A stretch of 64,000 nucleotides of DNA. It comes from an uncultured Eudoraea sp. (GTDB lineage: Bacteria > Bacteroidota > Bacteroidia > Flavobacteriales > Flavobacteriaceae). The DNA lies in contig NZ_CAMYOM010000001.1 in NCBI RefSeq assembly GCF_947260015.1, forward strand, positions 208,456-272,455. Direction: 5' to 3'. Shown here one piece after another: positions 15,791 through 24,606 of this stretch. A program made the translations under genes and the position numbers. How positions within the stretch are numbered: the first letter of the stretch is position 1; the number at the start of each line of letters is the position of its first letter. Under the pieces are notes generated by a model. That model worked only from the letters and a program-made list of their open reading frames with translations. It had not been told where the DNA came from and searched no databases.

Positions 15791-18391
15791 ATGAACATTA
15801 ATAATTTTACCATAAAATCCCAGGAGGCCATACAACATGCTCAAATAATTGCGCAGGGTATGGAAAATCCGCAAATTGAAAATGAACATATTTACAAAGC
15901 AATCGCGGAGATTGATGAGAATGTGCTCCCATTTATCTTAAAAAAATTAAATGTCAATATATCTCTTGTAAACCAAATACTTGAGAAAGATCTGGAAAGC
16001 TTACCAAAAGTCTCTGGAGGAGAAATACTCTTTTCTAAAGAAGCAGGTAAAACATTGAATGAAGCTAACGTTATTGCGAGAAAGATGGAAGATGAATATG
16101 TTTCCATAGAACATCTGATAATAGCTCTTTTTAAATCTAAAAGTAAAATTTCAAAAATATTAAAGGACCAAGGTATACAGGAAAAAGGGCTTTTGGCTGC
16201 GATTGAAGAATTGCGAAAAGGTGGTAAAGTTACTTCGCAAAGTGCCGAAGAAACTTATAATTCATTGAATAAATATGCGAGAAACCTGAATGATCTTGCC
16301 GATAAAGGTAAACTGGATCCTGTTATTGGTCGGGATGAGGAAATAAGAAGAATACTTCAAATTCTTTCGAGGCGAACCAAGAATAACCCCATGTTGGTTG
16401 GGGAACCAGGTACCGGTAAAACCGCAATAGCCGAAGGACTTGCCCATAGAATTGTTCAAGGAGATATCCCGGAAAATTTAAAAGATAAAGTTATTTATTC
16501 CCTCGATATGGGGGCGCTTATAGCGGGTGCAAAATACAAAGGAGAGTTTGAGGAACGTCTAAAAGCTGTCATTAAAGAGGTTACAGAATCAGATGGTAAT
16601 ATTGTACTCTTTATTGATGAAATACACACTCTCGTTGGTGCAGGTGGCGGACAAGGGGCGATGGATGCTGCAAACATTCTAAAACCAGCTTTGGCAAGAG
16701 GAGATTTACGAGCTATTGGTGCCACAACTTTGGATGAATATCAAAAATACTTCGAAAAAGACAAAGCATTGGAGCGCAGGTTTCAAAAAGTTATAGTAAA
16801 CGAACCTGATACGGAAAGTGCTATTTCAATATTACGCGGTATCAAAGAAAAATATGAAGCACACCATAAAGTAAGAATTATGGACGAGGCTGTTATTTCC
16901 GCAGTAGAATTATCGCAACGATATATTACCAATAGATTTTTGCCAGATAAAGCTATTGACTTAATGGATGAAGCTGCGGCTAAACTGCGAATGGAAATAA
17001 ACTCCAAACCAGAAGAACTGGATGTACTGGACAGAAAGGTTATGCAATTGGAGATTGAAATTGAAGCAATCAAAAGAGAAGATGATAAAGCTAAACTTAA
17101 AATACTTAATGTAGATCTGGCCAATATCAAAGAAGAAAGAAATGAAATTTTTGCTAAGTGGGAAAGCGAAAAAACAGTAATTGATAATATTCAAAAAACA
17201 AAACTGGATATTGAAAATTTCAAACAAGAGGCGGAAAGAGCAGAGCGAAATGGAGATTACGGTAAAGTAGCTGAATTGCGATATGGAAAAATAAAGGAAG
17301 CCCATTCAAAACTGGAATCACTTCAAAAGGATCTTAGCAATGAGCAAAAAAAAGGAACCCTTATCAAAGAAGAAGTAACTACCGAAGATATTGCAGAAGT
17401 TGTCGCAAAATGGACAGGCATTCCGGTAACTAAGATGTTACAAAGCGAACGTGAAAAGCTATTGAATCTGGAAGATGTATTGCACAAACGCGTCGTTGGG
17501 CAGGATGAGGCCATTCAGGCGGTATCTGACGCTATCAGAAGAAGCAGAGCTGGTTTGCAGGATACCAAACGCCCAATCGGCTCATTCTTATTCCTGGGAA
17601 CCACCGGGGTTGGAAAAACCGAACTGGCAAAAACTTTAGCTGCTTACCTGTTTGATGATGAAAACGCACTTACCAGAATTGATATGAGCGAATATCAGGA
17701 GCGTCATTCAGTAAGTAGATTGATAGGGGCTCCTCCGGGCTACATTGGTTATGATGAAGGTGGTCAACTCACCGAAGCTGTGCGCCGTAAACCCTATTCT
17801 GTGATACTTTTAGATGAGATAGAAAAAGCACATCCGGATACATTTAATATCCTATTGCAGGTGCTTGATGAAGGAAGGCTTACAGATAACAAGGGAAGAA
17901 TTGCTGATTTCAAAAATACTATAATCATAATGACCAGCAATATGGGCAGCCATATCATACAGGAAAAATTTGAGGTCACAGATGACATTTATTCCGCAAT
18001 GGAGTCTGCCCGAGTTGAGGTTATGGGGCTTCTTAGAAAGACCATTCGCCCTGAATTCCTTAACAGAATAGATGATATTATTATGTTTACCCCCCTTAAT
18101 AAGGAGGATATTACGCAGATTGTTAAACTGCAACTAGAGCAACTTAAAAAAATGCTCGCTAAACAACATATCACCATTGATGCGACTAATGAGGCCATTG
18201 CTTACCTCGCCAATCGTGGTTATGACCCCCAATACGGGGCCAGACCTATAAAAAGAGTGATCCAGAAAGAGGTGTTAAACAACCTCTCAAAAGAATTACT
18301 CGGAGGTAAAGTTAAAGCGGATAGTATTGTGTTAATAGACTCTTTTGATGACGGTTTGGTGTTTCGAAATCAAAATGAATTAGTTAATTAA
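15791..18391 (+). CDS. clpB: ATP-dependent disaggregase ClpB
   Basis: 866 aa. Two Clp_N repeats come first ('[16 protein letters not shown]'). NBD1 has Walker A '[13 protein letters not shown]' near 200-212 and Walker B 'LFIDEIHTL'. A ClpB-specific coiled-coil middle domain follows (about 400-530, '[20 protein letters not shown]'). NBD2 has '[19 protein letters not shown]' near 602-620. The C-terminal D2-small domain ends the protein. The presence of the middle domain distinguishes it from ClpA/ClpC. It dissolves protein aggregates with DnaK in the cytosol, usually under heat stress. The leader of about 120 bp has no clear heat-shock element that I can point to. Confidence 0.97.
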   Translation: MNINNFTIKSQEAIQHAQIIAQGMENPQIENEHIYKAIAEIDENVLPFILKKLNVNISLVNQILEKDLESLPKVSGGEILFSKEAGKTLNEANVIARKMEDEYVSIEHLIIALFKSKSKISKILKDQGIQEKGLLAAIEELRKGGKVTSQSAEETYNSLNKYARNLNDLADKGKLDPVIGRDEEIRRILQILSRRTKNNPMLVGEPGTGKTAIAEGLAHRIVQGDIPENLKDKVIYSLDMGALIAGAKYKGEFEERLKAVIKEVTESDGNIVLFIDEIHTLVGAGGGQGAMDAANILKPALARGDLRAIGATTLDEYQKYFEKDKALERRFQKVIVNEPDTESAISILRGIKEKYEAHHKVRIMDEAVISAVELSQRYITNRFLPDKAIDLMDEAAAKLRMEINSKPEELDVLDRKVMQLEIEIEAIKREDDKAKLKILNVDLANIKEERNEIFAKWESEKTVIDNIQKTKLDIENFKQEAERAERNGDYGKVAELRYGKIKEAHSKLESLQKDLSNEQKKGTLIKEEVTTEDIAEVVAKWTGIPVTKMLQSEREKLLNLEDVLHKRVVGQDEAIQAVSDAIRRSRAGLQDTKRPIGSFLFLGTTGVGKTELAKTLAAYLFDDENALTRIDMSEYQERHSVSRLIGAPPGYIGYDEGGQLTEAVRRKPYSVILLDEIEKAHPDTFNILLQVLDEGRLTDNKGRIADFKNTIIIMTSNMGSHIIQEKFEVTDDIYSAMESARVEVMGLLRKTIRPEFLNRIDDIIMFTPLNKEDITQIVKLQLEQLKKMLAKQHITIDATNEAIAYLANRGYDPQYGARPIKRVIQKEVLNNLSKELLGGKVKADSIVLIDSFDDGLVFRNQNELVN

Positions 18392-18406
18392 GCCCGTTAC
18401 CAATTG

Positions 18407-18454
18407 AAAAATGTACCCTTGCGATTTACTTCGTCAAAGGGTACATTTTTTTTT
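18407..18454 (+). terminator. Terminator after clpB
   Basis: The stem AAAATGTACCCTT / AAGGGTACATTTT is followed by a run of T. It separates clpB from the TetR regulator gene. Confidence 0.88.
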
Positions 18455-18462
18455 GAATTAAA

Positions 18463-18476
18463 ATACCATACAGTAT
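18463..18476. promoter_or_regulatory. Short inverted repeat before the TetR gene (possible operator)
   Basis: ATAC-N6-GTAT lies about 40 bp upstream of the regulator start. The arms are only 4 bp, and the repeat is suggestive only because TetR proteins often autoregulate from such sites. Confidence 0.25.
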
Positions 18477-18511
18477 ATAGATTTTTTATCTTCGTATAAA
18501 ATTGAAGATCT

Positions 18512-19108
18512 ATGCCTACCAAAGCTGAGAGAACCACTGCATACATTATTGAAACTGTATCCCCTATCTTCAATAAACATGGCTATGTAGGAACCAGCAT
18601 GAACGACCTTACTGAGGCAACAGGTCTTACAAAGGGGGCATTATATGGTAATTTTGAAAATAAGGAAGCCCTTGCCCTTGCCTCTTTTGAATATAACAGC
18701 AAAAGACTTCTTACGGCAATTGATGATAAGTTGAATACCGAAGGTACAGCTCTGGACAAACTATTTTCCCTTACTGATTTTTATCGTAATTATGACACTT
18801 TCACAGCAAGCATGGGAGGTTGTCCCGTTCTAAATGTGGGGGTTGATGCCAAATTTAATAATGCGCTTCTAAAGTCGGCAGCTAATGAAACAATTCGCAC
18901 AATTGAAGGTAAAATTGCTTTGATTCTGGAAAATGGGGTAAGGAACAATGAGTTGAAACTACCTGTTACTCCTTTGCAATTTGCAAAGCAATTATACACT
19001 ATGATTCAAGGAGCAATAGCCATGGCAACAATTACAGGTGACAGAAAATATCTTATTAATACAATTGCGTACCTTGATGTTCTGGTTAAAAAAGAAATCA
19101 AAAAATAG
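18512..19108 (+). CDS. TetR/AcrR-family transcriptional regulator
   Basis: 198 aa. The N-terminal HTH 'AYIIETVSPIFNKHGYVGTSMNDLTEATGLTKGALYGNF' is a classic TetR recognition region, and the rest is the helical ligand domain ('TALDKLFSLTDFYRNYD', with conserved 'GGCPVLNVGVDA'). That GGCP motif is typical of the AcrR-like C-terminal TetR_C_11 subgroup. It represses until a ligand binds. No adjacent efflux or enzyme target is obvious; the downstream gene is convergent. Confidence 0.92.
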   Translation: MPTKAERTTAYIIETVSPIFNKHGYVGTSMNDLTEATGLTKGALYGNFENKEALALASFEYNSKRLLTAIDDKLNTEGTALDKLFSLTDFYRNYDTFTASMGGCPVLNVGVDAKFNNALLKSAANETIRTIEGKIALILENGVRNNELKLPVTPLQFAKQLYTMIQGAIAMATITGDRKYLINTIAYLDVLVKKEIKK

Positions 19109-19112
19109 TTAC

Positions 19113-20855
19113 TTACTTACCTACAACTCTATAAATCCAGGTTTTACCGGTATACCGCCCTCCAAATTTAGAATCCCTGGCTTTTCTGCCTTCTTCCATT
19201 GAATCATACCTTTTTAAATACACGTAGTTATATTTATTCTTCGCCCGATAGAATGATTTAGGTTGTAATCCCTCATCCGATAACTTCTTCATAAAGGCTT
19301 CGAAGTATTTTTTGGTACCAAAGACATTAGCTATTAAATAATAGCCCGGTTCTAAGCCATCCTCACCAGTCACTTCCTCGTATACTTCACCTTTTTTCAA
19401 TACTACTACTTCTGTCGCAGCTTTTTCTTTTTCGATCGCCTTAATAGAATCCTGTATTTTCTTTTCTTCATTTGTTTTCAACACAGCCAGAGCTTCAGCA
19501 CGTTTTATAGCATCCAAAGAGTCTTTTCTTTTCTTTTCTTCTTCTCCTTTAATTTTTTCTAATTCAATCTGCTGATTGACGGCAGCAATTGAATCTTTGG
19601 TTTTTCGTTTCTGTAATTCTTCCAGAGCCAGTAATTCAGCTGCTACAACTGCATCAAGAGAGTCTTGTTTTCTCTGAGCTTCCAATAAAGCCTCTTCTTC
19701 AGCCATTTCTTCTTCTTTAATTCTTTCTAATTCAATCCGCTGATTGACGGCAGCAATAGAGTCTTTTGTCTTTTGTTTCTGTAATACTTCCAGCGCCAAT
19801 AATTCGGCTGCCTTTAAAGCATCAAGAGAGTCTTGTTTCCTTTGAGCTTCCAATAAAGCCTCCTCTTTAGCCAATTCTTCCTCTTGAACTTCTTCTTCTG
19901 GTGACTCTTCAAGAGTTTCTTCTTCAGGTTCTTCTTCAGGGTCTTCAAATACCTGGCGTCCAAAATCGAAGGCAGTCACAATTTCAAAACTGGGATCTTC
20001 ACCTTTAAGTGCAGAACTGGTCCCAAACTCAACCAAAGCACCGAGAGATAACTTTTTAAAGAAGCGCCCTCCTATTCCGGTAGAAATCCCATAAAAACTG
20101 TTATATCCGGCCTGTGCCCAGAACTTAGGTGTAGAAAAAAAAGTGTTAATTCCTATCTGATCGTCAAAATCCGGCAGCCGCTTATAGTATAAACTCGGCC
20201 TTATAAAAGAACTATTGGAATCGCCAAAGACGGTTATAGGGAAATCATAGCTTGCCAGACCCATATAAATTAAACCAGTAGCACTGGCATTACCTTCATT
20301 TGTTGTAAAGTTTCGATCTACCAAATTCTCCATGGCGATACCAAAACTAAAAGCATTCAACTGAAGTTTAACAGCAGGTGCAACTTGAAGAATAAAGTTA
20401 CTTTTTTCTTCAAATATTGGTAAGCCTATATCGGGATTCAAAATAAAATCATTGGCCAGTTTTCGTTGGAAACCAATAACATTGATACCCAGCGTTAGTT
20501 GGGTTTTGGCACTCAACTCAAAGTTATATGCATAATTTAAAAGTCCTCCCCGATTTACAAAAACGCCTGTATTGTGTTGAATGAAACCGCCTCCAATAGC
20601 AGATTCCTTGTTTAACTTGCGAGAATAGTTTAAAAATAAGGTTGTTGGGTTGCTATCCAGGGTCTGCCATTGCCATCTTGTCCATAATGCTATGGATTGT
20701 GGATTATTTCTATCCAACAAAAACACCGGACTTAATAAACTACTATTAAATTCCGTAAGGTTATGCTGCCTGTAGTCATAAGGTAATTCCGGCTCCTGAG
20801 ATTTCACCGTAAATAGGGTCAAAACCATGCCTAGAAACAGGATTTTATTCAACAT
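19113..20855 (-). CDS. PorP/SprF-family outer-membrane protein with coiled-coil repeats and SPOR-like C-terminus
   Basis: 580 aa. The signal peptide 'MLNKILFLGMVLTLFTVKSQ' precedes a PorP/SprF beta-barrel (about 20-300: 'LLSPVFLLDRNNPQSIALWTRWQW', 'GFIQHNTGVFVNRGGLLNYAY', 'ISTGIGGRFFKKLSLGALVEFG'). An acidic Glu-rich linker follows, then two 56-residue EEALLEAQRKQDSLDA-type coiled-coil units plus a degenerate third. The last 75 residues ('GYYLIANVFGTKKYFEAFMKKLSDEG') look like a SPOR-type domain. PorP/SprF proteins attach to T9SS-linked surface machinery. Fusion to a SPOR domain suggests peptidoglycan contact; that is inference. Confidence 0.9.
   Translation of the reverse strand: MLNKILFLGMVLTLFTVKSQEPELPYDYRQHNLTEFNSSLLSPVFLLDRNNPQSIALWTRWQWQTLDSNPTTLFLNYSRKLNKESAIGGGFIQHNTGVFVNRGGLLNYAYNFELSAKTQLTLGINVIGFQRKLANDFILNPDIGLPIFEEKSNFILQVAPAVKLQLNAFSFGIAMENLVDRNFTTNEGNASATGLIYMGLASYDFPITVFGDSNSSFIRPSLYYKRLPDFDDQIGINTFFSTPKFWAQAGYNSFYGISTGIGGRFFKKLSLGALVEFGTSSALKGEDPSFEIVTAFDFGRQVFEDPEEEPEEETLEESPEEEVQEEELAKEEALLEAQRKQDSLDALKAAELLALEVLQKQKTKDSIAAVNQRIELERIKEEEMAEEEALLEAQRKQDSLDAVVAAELLALEELQKRKTKDSIAAVNQQIELEKIKGEEEKKRKDSLDAIKRAEALAVLKTNEEKKIQDSIKAIEKEKAATEVVVLKKGEVYEEVTGEDGLEPGYYLIANVFGTKKYFEAFMKKLSDEGLQPKSFYRAKNKYNYVYLKRYDSMEEGRKARDSKFGGRYTGKTWIYRVVGK
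19549..19884 (-). repeat. Two tandem 168-bp coding repeats in the PorP/SprF-like gene
   Basis: AATTCAATCTGCTGATTGAC at 19561 recurs as AATTCAATCCGCTGATTGAC at 19729, a period of 168 bp, equal to 56 codons. The whole unit is repeated with modest divergence. It encodes coiled-coil spacer units. Confidence 0.8.
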
Positions 20856-20945
20856 AACTATAGAAAAAACAAAGGGTTAACATACTAATTTTGATGAAAT
20901 ACAGTTAAATTAGAGCACTCATTTAACTTATACAAACAATCTAGC

Positions 20946-21491
20946 ATGAAAACAATTAAACTTCTAATCTTTGCCTTTTTATTAACAGGCATTATCTCTT
21001 GCAAAGATGATCAAAAATTATCAGATACTTATGTTGAGTCCACGGTATCTACTTATTATTTCATAAGACATGCAGAAAAGATCAGAAGTAATTCAGAAGA
21101 CATAGATCCTGAACTAAGCCAAAAAGGACTTGGAAGAGCCATGCACTGGGCAGAAATATTGAATGATGTGGAACTGGACGCAATTTATTCCACCGATTTT
21201 GAGAGAACAACAATGACAGCCGCACCTACTTCAGTAAAACAGGAATTAACCGTTCAATATTACGATCCCGAGAATATTGATATCGAACAATTTAAATTAG
21301 ATAATTTAGGAAATAATGTCCTAGTAGTCGGACATAGTAATTCAACACCAGATTTTGTAAATAAGATATTGGGAGAAGATAAATATACAGCCATGGATGA
21401 CTATGACAATGGTAGCCTTTTTATTGTCCAGGTAACTGGGACAAATGTATCTTCCAATCGTTTACATTTCAATTGCAATTGTCCGGATTAA
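20946..21491 (+). CDS. Histidine phosphatase (phosphoglycerate-mutase-like) lipoprotein
   Basis: 181 aa. The lipoprotein signal ends 'LLTGIISCKDD' (Cys20). The RHG-type motif is 'YYFIRHAEK' near 37-45, with the second catalytic site 'VLVVGHSNSTPDF' near 126-138. This is a minimal histidine phosphatase of the SixA/phosphoglycerate mutase superfamily on the extracytoplasmic side. Its substrate is not readable. Its 3' end overlaps the convergent DUF6503 gene by 23 bp. Confidence 0.85.
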   Translation: MKTIKLLIFAFLLTGIISCKDDQKLSDTYVESTVSTYYFIRHAEKIRSNSEDIDPELSQKGLGRAMHWAEILNDVELDAIYSTDFERTTMTAAPTSVKQELTVQYYDPENIDIEQFKLDNLGNNVLVVGHSNSTPDFVNKILGEDKYTAMDDYDNGSLFIVQVTGTNVSSNRLHFNCNCPD

Positions 21492-22218
21492 CTTCAATAT
21501 TTTCCAAACGGATTCTTGATAGAAGTTCTAATTCTTCGGTTTTAAAAAGTGCTTCGAGCTCATACACAGAAATATTGTCTGCAGCTTTATAATTATTATA
21601 ATCAACAAACCGAATACCATTTATTATTCTTTCATTAAATGCTTCGCGAAATCTTGTTCCCCCTCCATCGACGTGAAATTCATAGGCTAGGTAATCTGGC
21701 TTAAACGTCTCTTTATCAAACCAGTAGAGATAAACATCATCAAAATCCTCACCTCCATCTTTTTCATCAAAAGTAACTTCCACCTTATAGTATTGCCTGT
21801 CCCCTATTTGCGTTTCACCAAGAAGCTTTTTATTCACTGCCGGGTCATTTAAGCCATATGGAAGATAAGCGAAATAATGAACCGAGTTAATTGAATTTGA
21901 ATATTTAGTTGCCATGGAATCTGCAACATTTACGGGAATCCCATTAATGTATCGTTGAAAGCCGCTATGTTTGAGAACATCCAGAAAGACAGTTGAATCT
22001 TTCTTACTAATTCGTTTTAATACCCTTTTTCCTTTACTATTTTCCAATTCATACCTAACATCACGCAAGGCGAAAGATATATTACACAATGAGTTCAGGT
22101 TACCTCCAGAGACCTCTATGGATTTGTCTACAATATCCTGAACGGCCATATTATCTGAATTCTTATTCCTGCAGCCAATTATTGTGAAGAAAATAATGAT
22201 GAATGTAAATCTCAACAT
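21469..22218 (-). CDS. DUF6503-family lipoprotein
   Basis: 249 aa with the lipobox 'FFTIIGCRNK'. 'QDIVDKSIEVSGG', 'YFAYLPYGLNDPAVNKKLLGE' and 'YLYWFDKETFKPDYLAYEF' are the signature of the DUF6503 family in Flavobacteriia. The fold may be LolA-like, judged by repeated beta strands; the function is unknown. The 3' ends of this gene and the histidine phosphatase overlap tail-to-tail. Confidence 0.82.
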   Translation of the reverse strand: MLRFTFIIIFFTIIGCRNKNSDNMAVQDIVDKSIEVSGGNLNSLCNISFALRDVRYELENSKGKRVLKRISKKDSTVFLDVLKHSGFQRYINGIPVNVADSMATKYSNSINSVHYFAYLPYGLNDPAVNKKLLGETQIGDRQYYKVEVTFDEKDGGEDFDDVYLYWFDKETFKPDYLAYEFHVDGGGTRFREAFNERIINGIRFVDYNNYKAADNISVYELEALFKTEELELLSRIRLENIEVNPDNCN

Positions 22219-22316
22219 AGTAAAGTTTTTACAGTAATCGTAAAAGTCTTGTTTTCTTTACACTTTTCACAAAAATAAATTCGATTTCCAATATATAGTA
22301 CTCTGGTATTTGTTCT

Positions 22317-22324
22317 TACTTTTG
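22317..22324 (+). promoter_or_regulatory. TAnnTTTG box directly before smpB
   Basis: TACTTTTG ends 6 bp before the smpB ATG at 22331. Transcription would start at or next to the start codon. No good -33 TTG is seen at the usual distance. Confidence 0.5.
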
Positions 22325-22330
22325 CTACTT

Positions 22331-22792
22331 ATGCAGAAAGCGATAAACATAAAGAACAAAAAAGCCCGCTTTGAATATGAATTCCTGGATACCTATATAG
22401 CAGGAATTGTACTTTCAGGAACCGAAATAAAATCTATTCGACTGGGTAAAGCTTCAATCACAGAAAGTTTTTGTGAGTTTAATGAACTGGGAGAACTTTT
22501 CGCTATAAATATGCAAGTTGATGAATATTCACACGCCACGCATTTTAATCACAGACCCAAAGCTGCCCGCAAACTTCTGTTAAAAAAGCAAGAATTAAGA
22601 AAACTGGAGAAAGAAGTAAAAAATACAGGACTTACTATTATTCCCTTAAATCTTTTTATTAATGACAAGGGATTTGCTAAACTTAAAATTGTTTTGGCTA
22701 AAGGAAAAAAATTATATGACAAACGGGAAAGCATTAAGGATAGGGACAATAAAAGAGATCTTGATCGTCTTAAAAAGAGTTTTAATAGCTAA
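22331..22792 (+). CDS. smpB: SsrA-binding protein SmpB
   Basis: The track opens at a TTG (22310), but the ATG at 22331 starts 'MQKAINIKNKKARFEYEF', the family start (153 aa). 'AGIVLSGTEIKSIRLGKASITESF', 'HFNHRPKAARKLLLKKQEL' and 'LYDKRESIKDRDNKRD' are diagnostic. SmpB carries tmRNA to stalled ribosomes in trans-translation; the basic C-terminal tail reaches into the decoding centre. The tmRNA gene itself is not in the window. Confidence 0.97.
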   Translation: MQKAINIKNKKARFEYEFLDTYIAGIVLSGTEIKSIRLGKASITESFCEFNELGELFAINMQVDEYSHATHFNHRPKAARKLLLKKQELRKLEKEVKNTGLTIIPLNLFINDKGFAKLKIVLAKGKKLYDKRESIKDRDNKRDLDRLKKSFNS

Positions 22793-22827
22793 ACGCCCTA
22801 TTATTTGTTAAGTCGAATATGAATTGA

Positions 22828-23469
22828 TCAATTTTTATCTTCTAGAAGTGGAACGAATCGAAAGGAACCAAATTCCTGCCGTTCAAATTCCTTCTCTGAT
22901 TTTCTAATTATGCGAGTCATAATCTGATCCTCCAGACCAACCGGGATTACCAATTTACCTCCAATTTTTAATTGAGACAGCAAAGCCTTAGGAATTTCCG
23001 GAGCCCCTGCCGTAACTATAATTCCTTCAAAAGGTGCCTCCCCGGGAAGACCCTTATATCCATCTCCAAAAATAATTTTTTTGGGTCTGTATCCCATTTT
23101 CTTAAAAAATAAAGAGGTCTTTTTGAATAATTCCAATTGTCGTTCAATGGTGAATACCCTGGCCTTCAATTTCAGAAGCACGGCGGTCTGATAACCACTT
23201 CCTGTTCCAATTTCCAATATTTTATCCCCAGGATTTAATTCTAATAATTCCGTTTGGAAGGCTACAGTGTATGGTTGCGATATGGTTTGTTCAGCAGCAA
23301 TGGGAAAGGCTTTATCCTGGTAAGCGTGATCTTCAAAACTACTATCCATAAATAAATGTCTTGGGACCGATCTGATAGCGTCTAAAACATTTTTATTTTT
23401 TATATTCTTGGCAGCAATAATGTCTACAAGTTTATTGCGCATTCCCTTATGTTTGAAAGTATCTTTCAA
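22828..23469 (-). CDS. pcm: Protein-L-isoaspartate O-methyltransferase
   Basis: 213 aa. 'VPRHLFMDSSFEDHAYQDKAFPIAAEQTISQPY' is the substrate-binding signature, and 'LEIGTGSGYQTAVL' near residues 80-93 is the SAM-binding motif I. The C-terminal 'GGKLVIPVG' follows. It methylates isoaspartyl residues so they can revert to Asp. Convergent with smpB and divergent from the oxidoreductase gene. Confidence 0.96.
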   Translation of the reverse strand: MKDTFKHKGMRNKLVDIIAAKNIKNKNVLDAIRSVPRHLFMDSSFEDHAYQDKAFPIAAEQTISQPYTVAFQTELLELNPGDKILEIGTGSGYQTAVLLKLKARVFTIERQLELFKKTSLFFKKMGYRPKKIIFGDGYKGLPGEAPFEGIIVTAGAPEIPKALLSQLKIGGKLVIPVGLEDQIMTRIIRKSEKEFERQEFGSFRFVPLLEDKN

Positions 23470-23537
23470 TAGTTTGGTTTTGTGTTGCTAAAATTAGAAA
23501 ATCAAATTGGAAATAGGTGCATTTTACAAGTGATACA

Positions 23538-23571
23538 TTGGCATAATTTAGAATTAATCTCCTTATTTTTG
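23538..23571 (+). promoter_or_regulatory. Promoter of the Gfo/Idh/MocA gene
   Basis: TTG (23538-23540), 23 bp, TATTTTTG (23564-23571), within the flavobacterial TTG-N17-23-TAnnTTTG rule, leading to the ATG at 23587 after a leader of about 10 nt. Confidence 0.55.
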
Positions 23572-23586
23572 AAAAAACATAAACTT

Positions 23587-24552
23587 ATGCTCAAAGTTGG
23601 CGTATTAGGTGCAGGACATTTAGGTAAAATTCATTTGCGCCTTCTTAGTGAATCCAGTGAATATGATCTAATTGGATTTTTTGACCCTGATGCCGAGAAC
23701 GGTGAAAAGGTTGCGGCAGAATTTGGATATTCCTATTTTGAAAATATAGATTCCCTAATGGACAAGGTAGATGTTGTAGATATTGTCACTCCTACTCTAT
23801 CGCATTACGAGTGTGCGAAGAAAGCCATGGAGAAAGGAAAACATGTTTTTATCGAAAAACCCATTACTAACACTTTGAAGGAAGCAGAGGAGCTTCTGAT
23901 AATTGAGAACGAGAATGGGGTGAAAGGACAAGTGGGGCATGTAGAACGATTTAACCCCGCTTTTGGAGCGGTTAAAAATAAAATTAAGGACCCTATGTTT
24001 ATTGAAACTCACCGGCTAGCAGAATTCAACCCCAGAGGGACTGATGTACCGGTAGTTTTAGATTTAATGATTCACGATATAGATGTAATTCTTAGTGTAG
24101 TCAACTCCAAAGTAAAAAGAATTAATGCCAGTGGCGTATCCGTAATTAGTAAATCACCAGATATTGCCAATGCCAGAATTGAGTTCGAAAATGGATGCGT
24201 TGCTAATCTTACTGCCAGTAGAATATCATTGAAAAACATGAGAAAATCAAGGTTTTTTCAGCGAGATGCATATATATCAGTGGATTTCCTTGAAAAACAA
24301 GTGGAAGTTGTTAAAATGAAAGACGCTCCTGAAAAACCGGGAGAATTTGATATGGTACTTCAGAATGCAGAAGGAGATAAAAAACAGATTTATTTTGAAA
24401 ACCCCGAAATTCTAAATAATAATGCAATCCAGGATGAACTTGAAACTTTTGCCATGGCCATAAATAATGATAGCACTCCTGTAGTAACATTAAAACAGGG
24501 AGCTCAGGCGTTGGATGTAGCTTTACAGGTAATTTCGTCCTTCAAAAACTAA
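23587..24552 (+). CDS. Gfo/Idh/MocA-family oxidoreductase
   Basis: The track opens at 23482, but the ATG at 23587 starts directly before the Rossmann glycine motif 'VGVLGAGHLGKIHL' and has a promoter just upstream, so it is preferred (321 aa). 'FIEKPITNTLKEAEELL' holds the conserved EKP motif near residue 94, and 'GHVERFNPAF' is typical of the UDP-GlcNAc dehydrogenase-like branch. It is an NAD(P)-dependent sugar or sugar-nucleotide oxidoreductase. The exact substrate is not determined. Confidence 0.9.
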   Translation: MLKVGVLGAGHLGKIHLRLLSESSEYDLIGFFDPDAENGEKVAAEFGYSYFENIDSLMDKVDVVDIVTPTLSHYECAKKAMEKGKHVFIEKPITNTLKEAEELLIIENENGVKGQVGHVERFNPAFGAVKNKIKDPMFIETHRLAEFNPRGTDVPVVLDLMIHDIDVILSVVNSKVKRINASGVSVISKSPDIANARIEFENGCVANLTASRISLKNMRKSRFFQRDAYISVDFLEKQVEVVKMKDAPEKPGEFDMVLQNAEGDKKQIYFENPEILNNNAIQDELETFAMAINNDSTPVVTLKQGAQALDVALQVISSFKN

Positions 24553-24606
24553 TTGGTTTAGCCTAAAAAATGCATTGAGTAATTTTCAATTATTAATCAG
24601 CATAAA

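Noticed and set aside
16783-17305. Several 60-115 aa minus-strand ORFs inside clpB
   Set aside because: They are antisense shadows of a confident gene without their own motifs or signals.
19549-19884. Repeat could be a CRISPR or VNTR element
   Set aside because: Repeats are long, in frame and coding (56 aa); there are no short repeat-spacer units.
23482-23586. Longer start for the Gfo/Idh/MocA gene
   Set aside because: It would precede a promoter (TTG-N23-TAnnTTTG) and add 35 residues that do not belong to the family.
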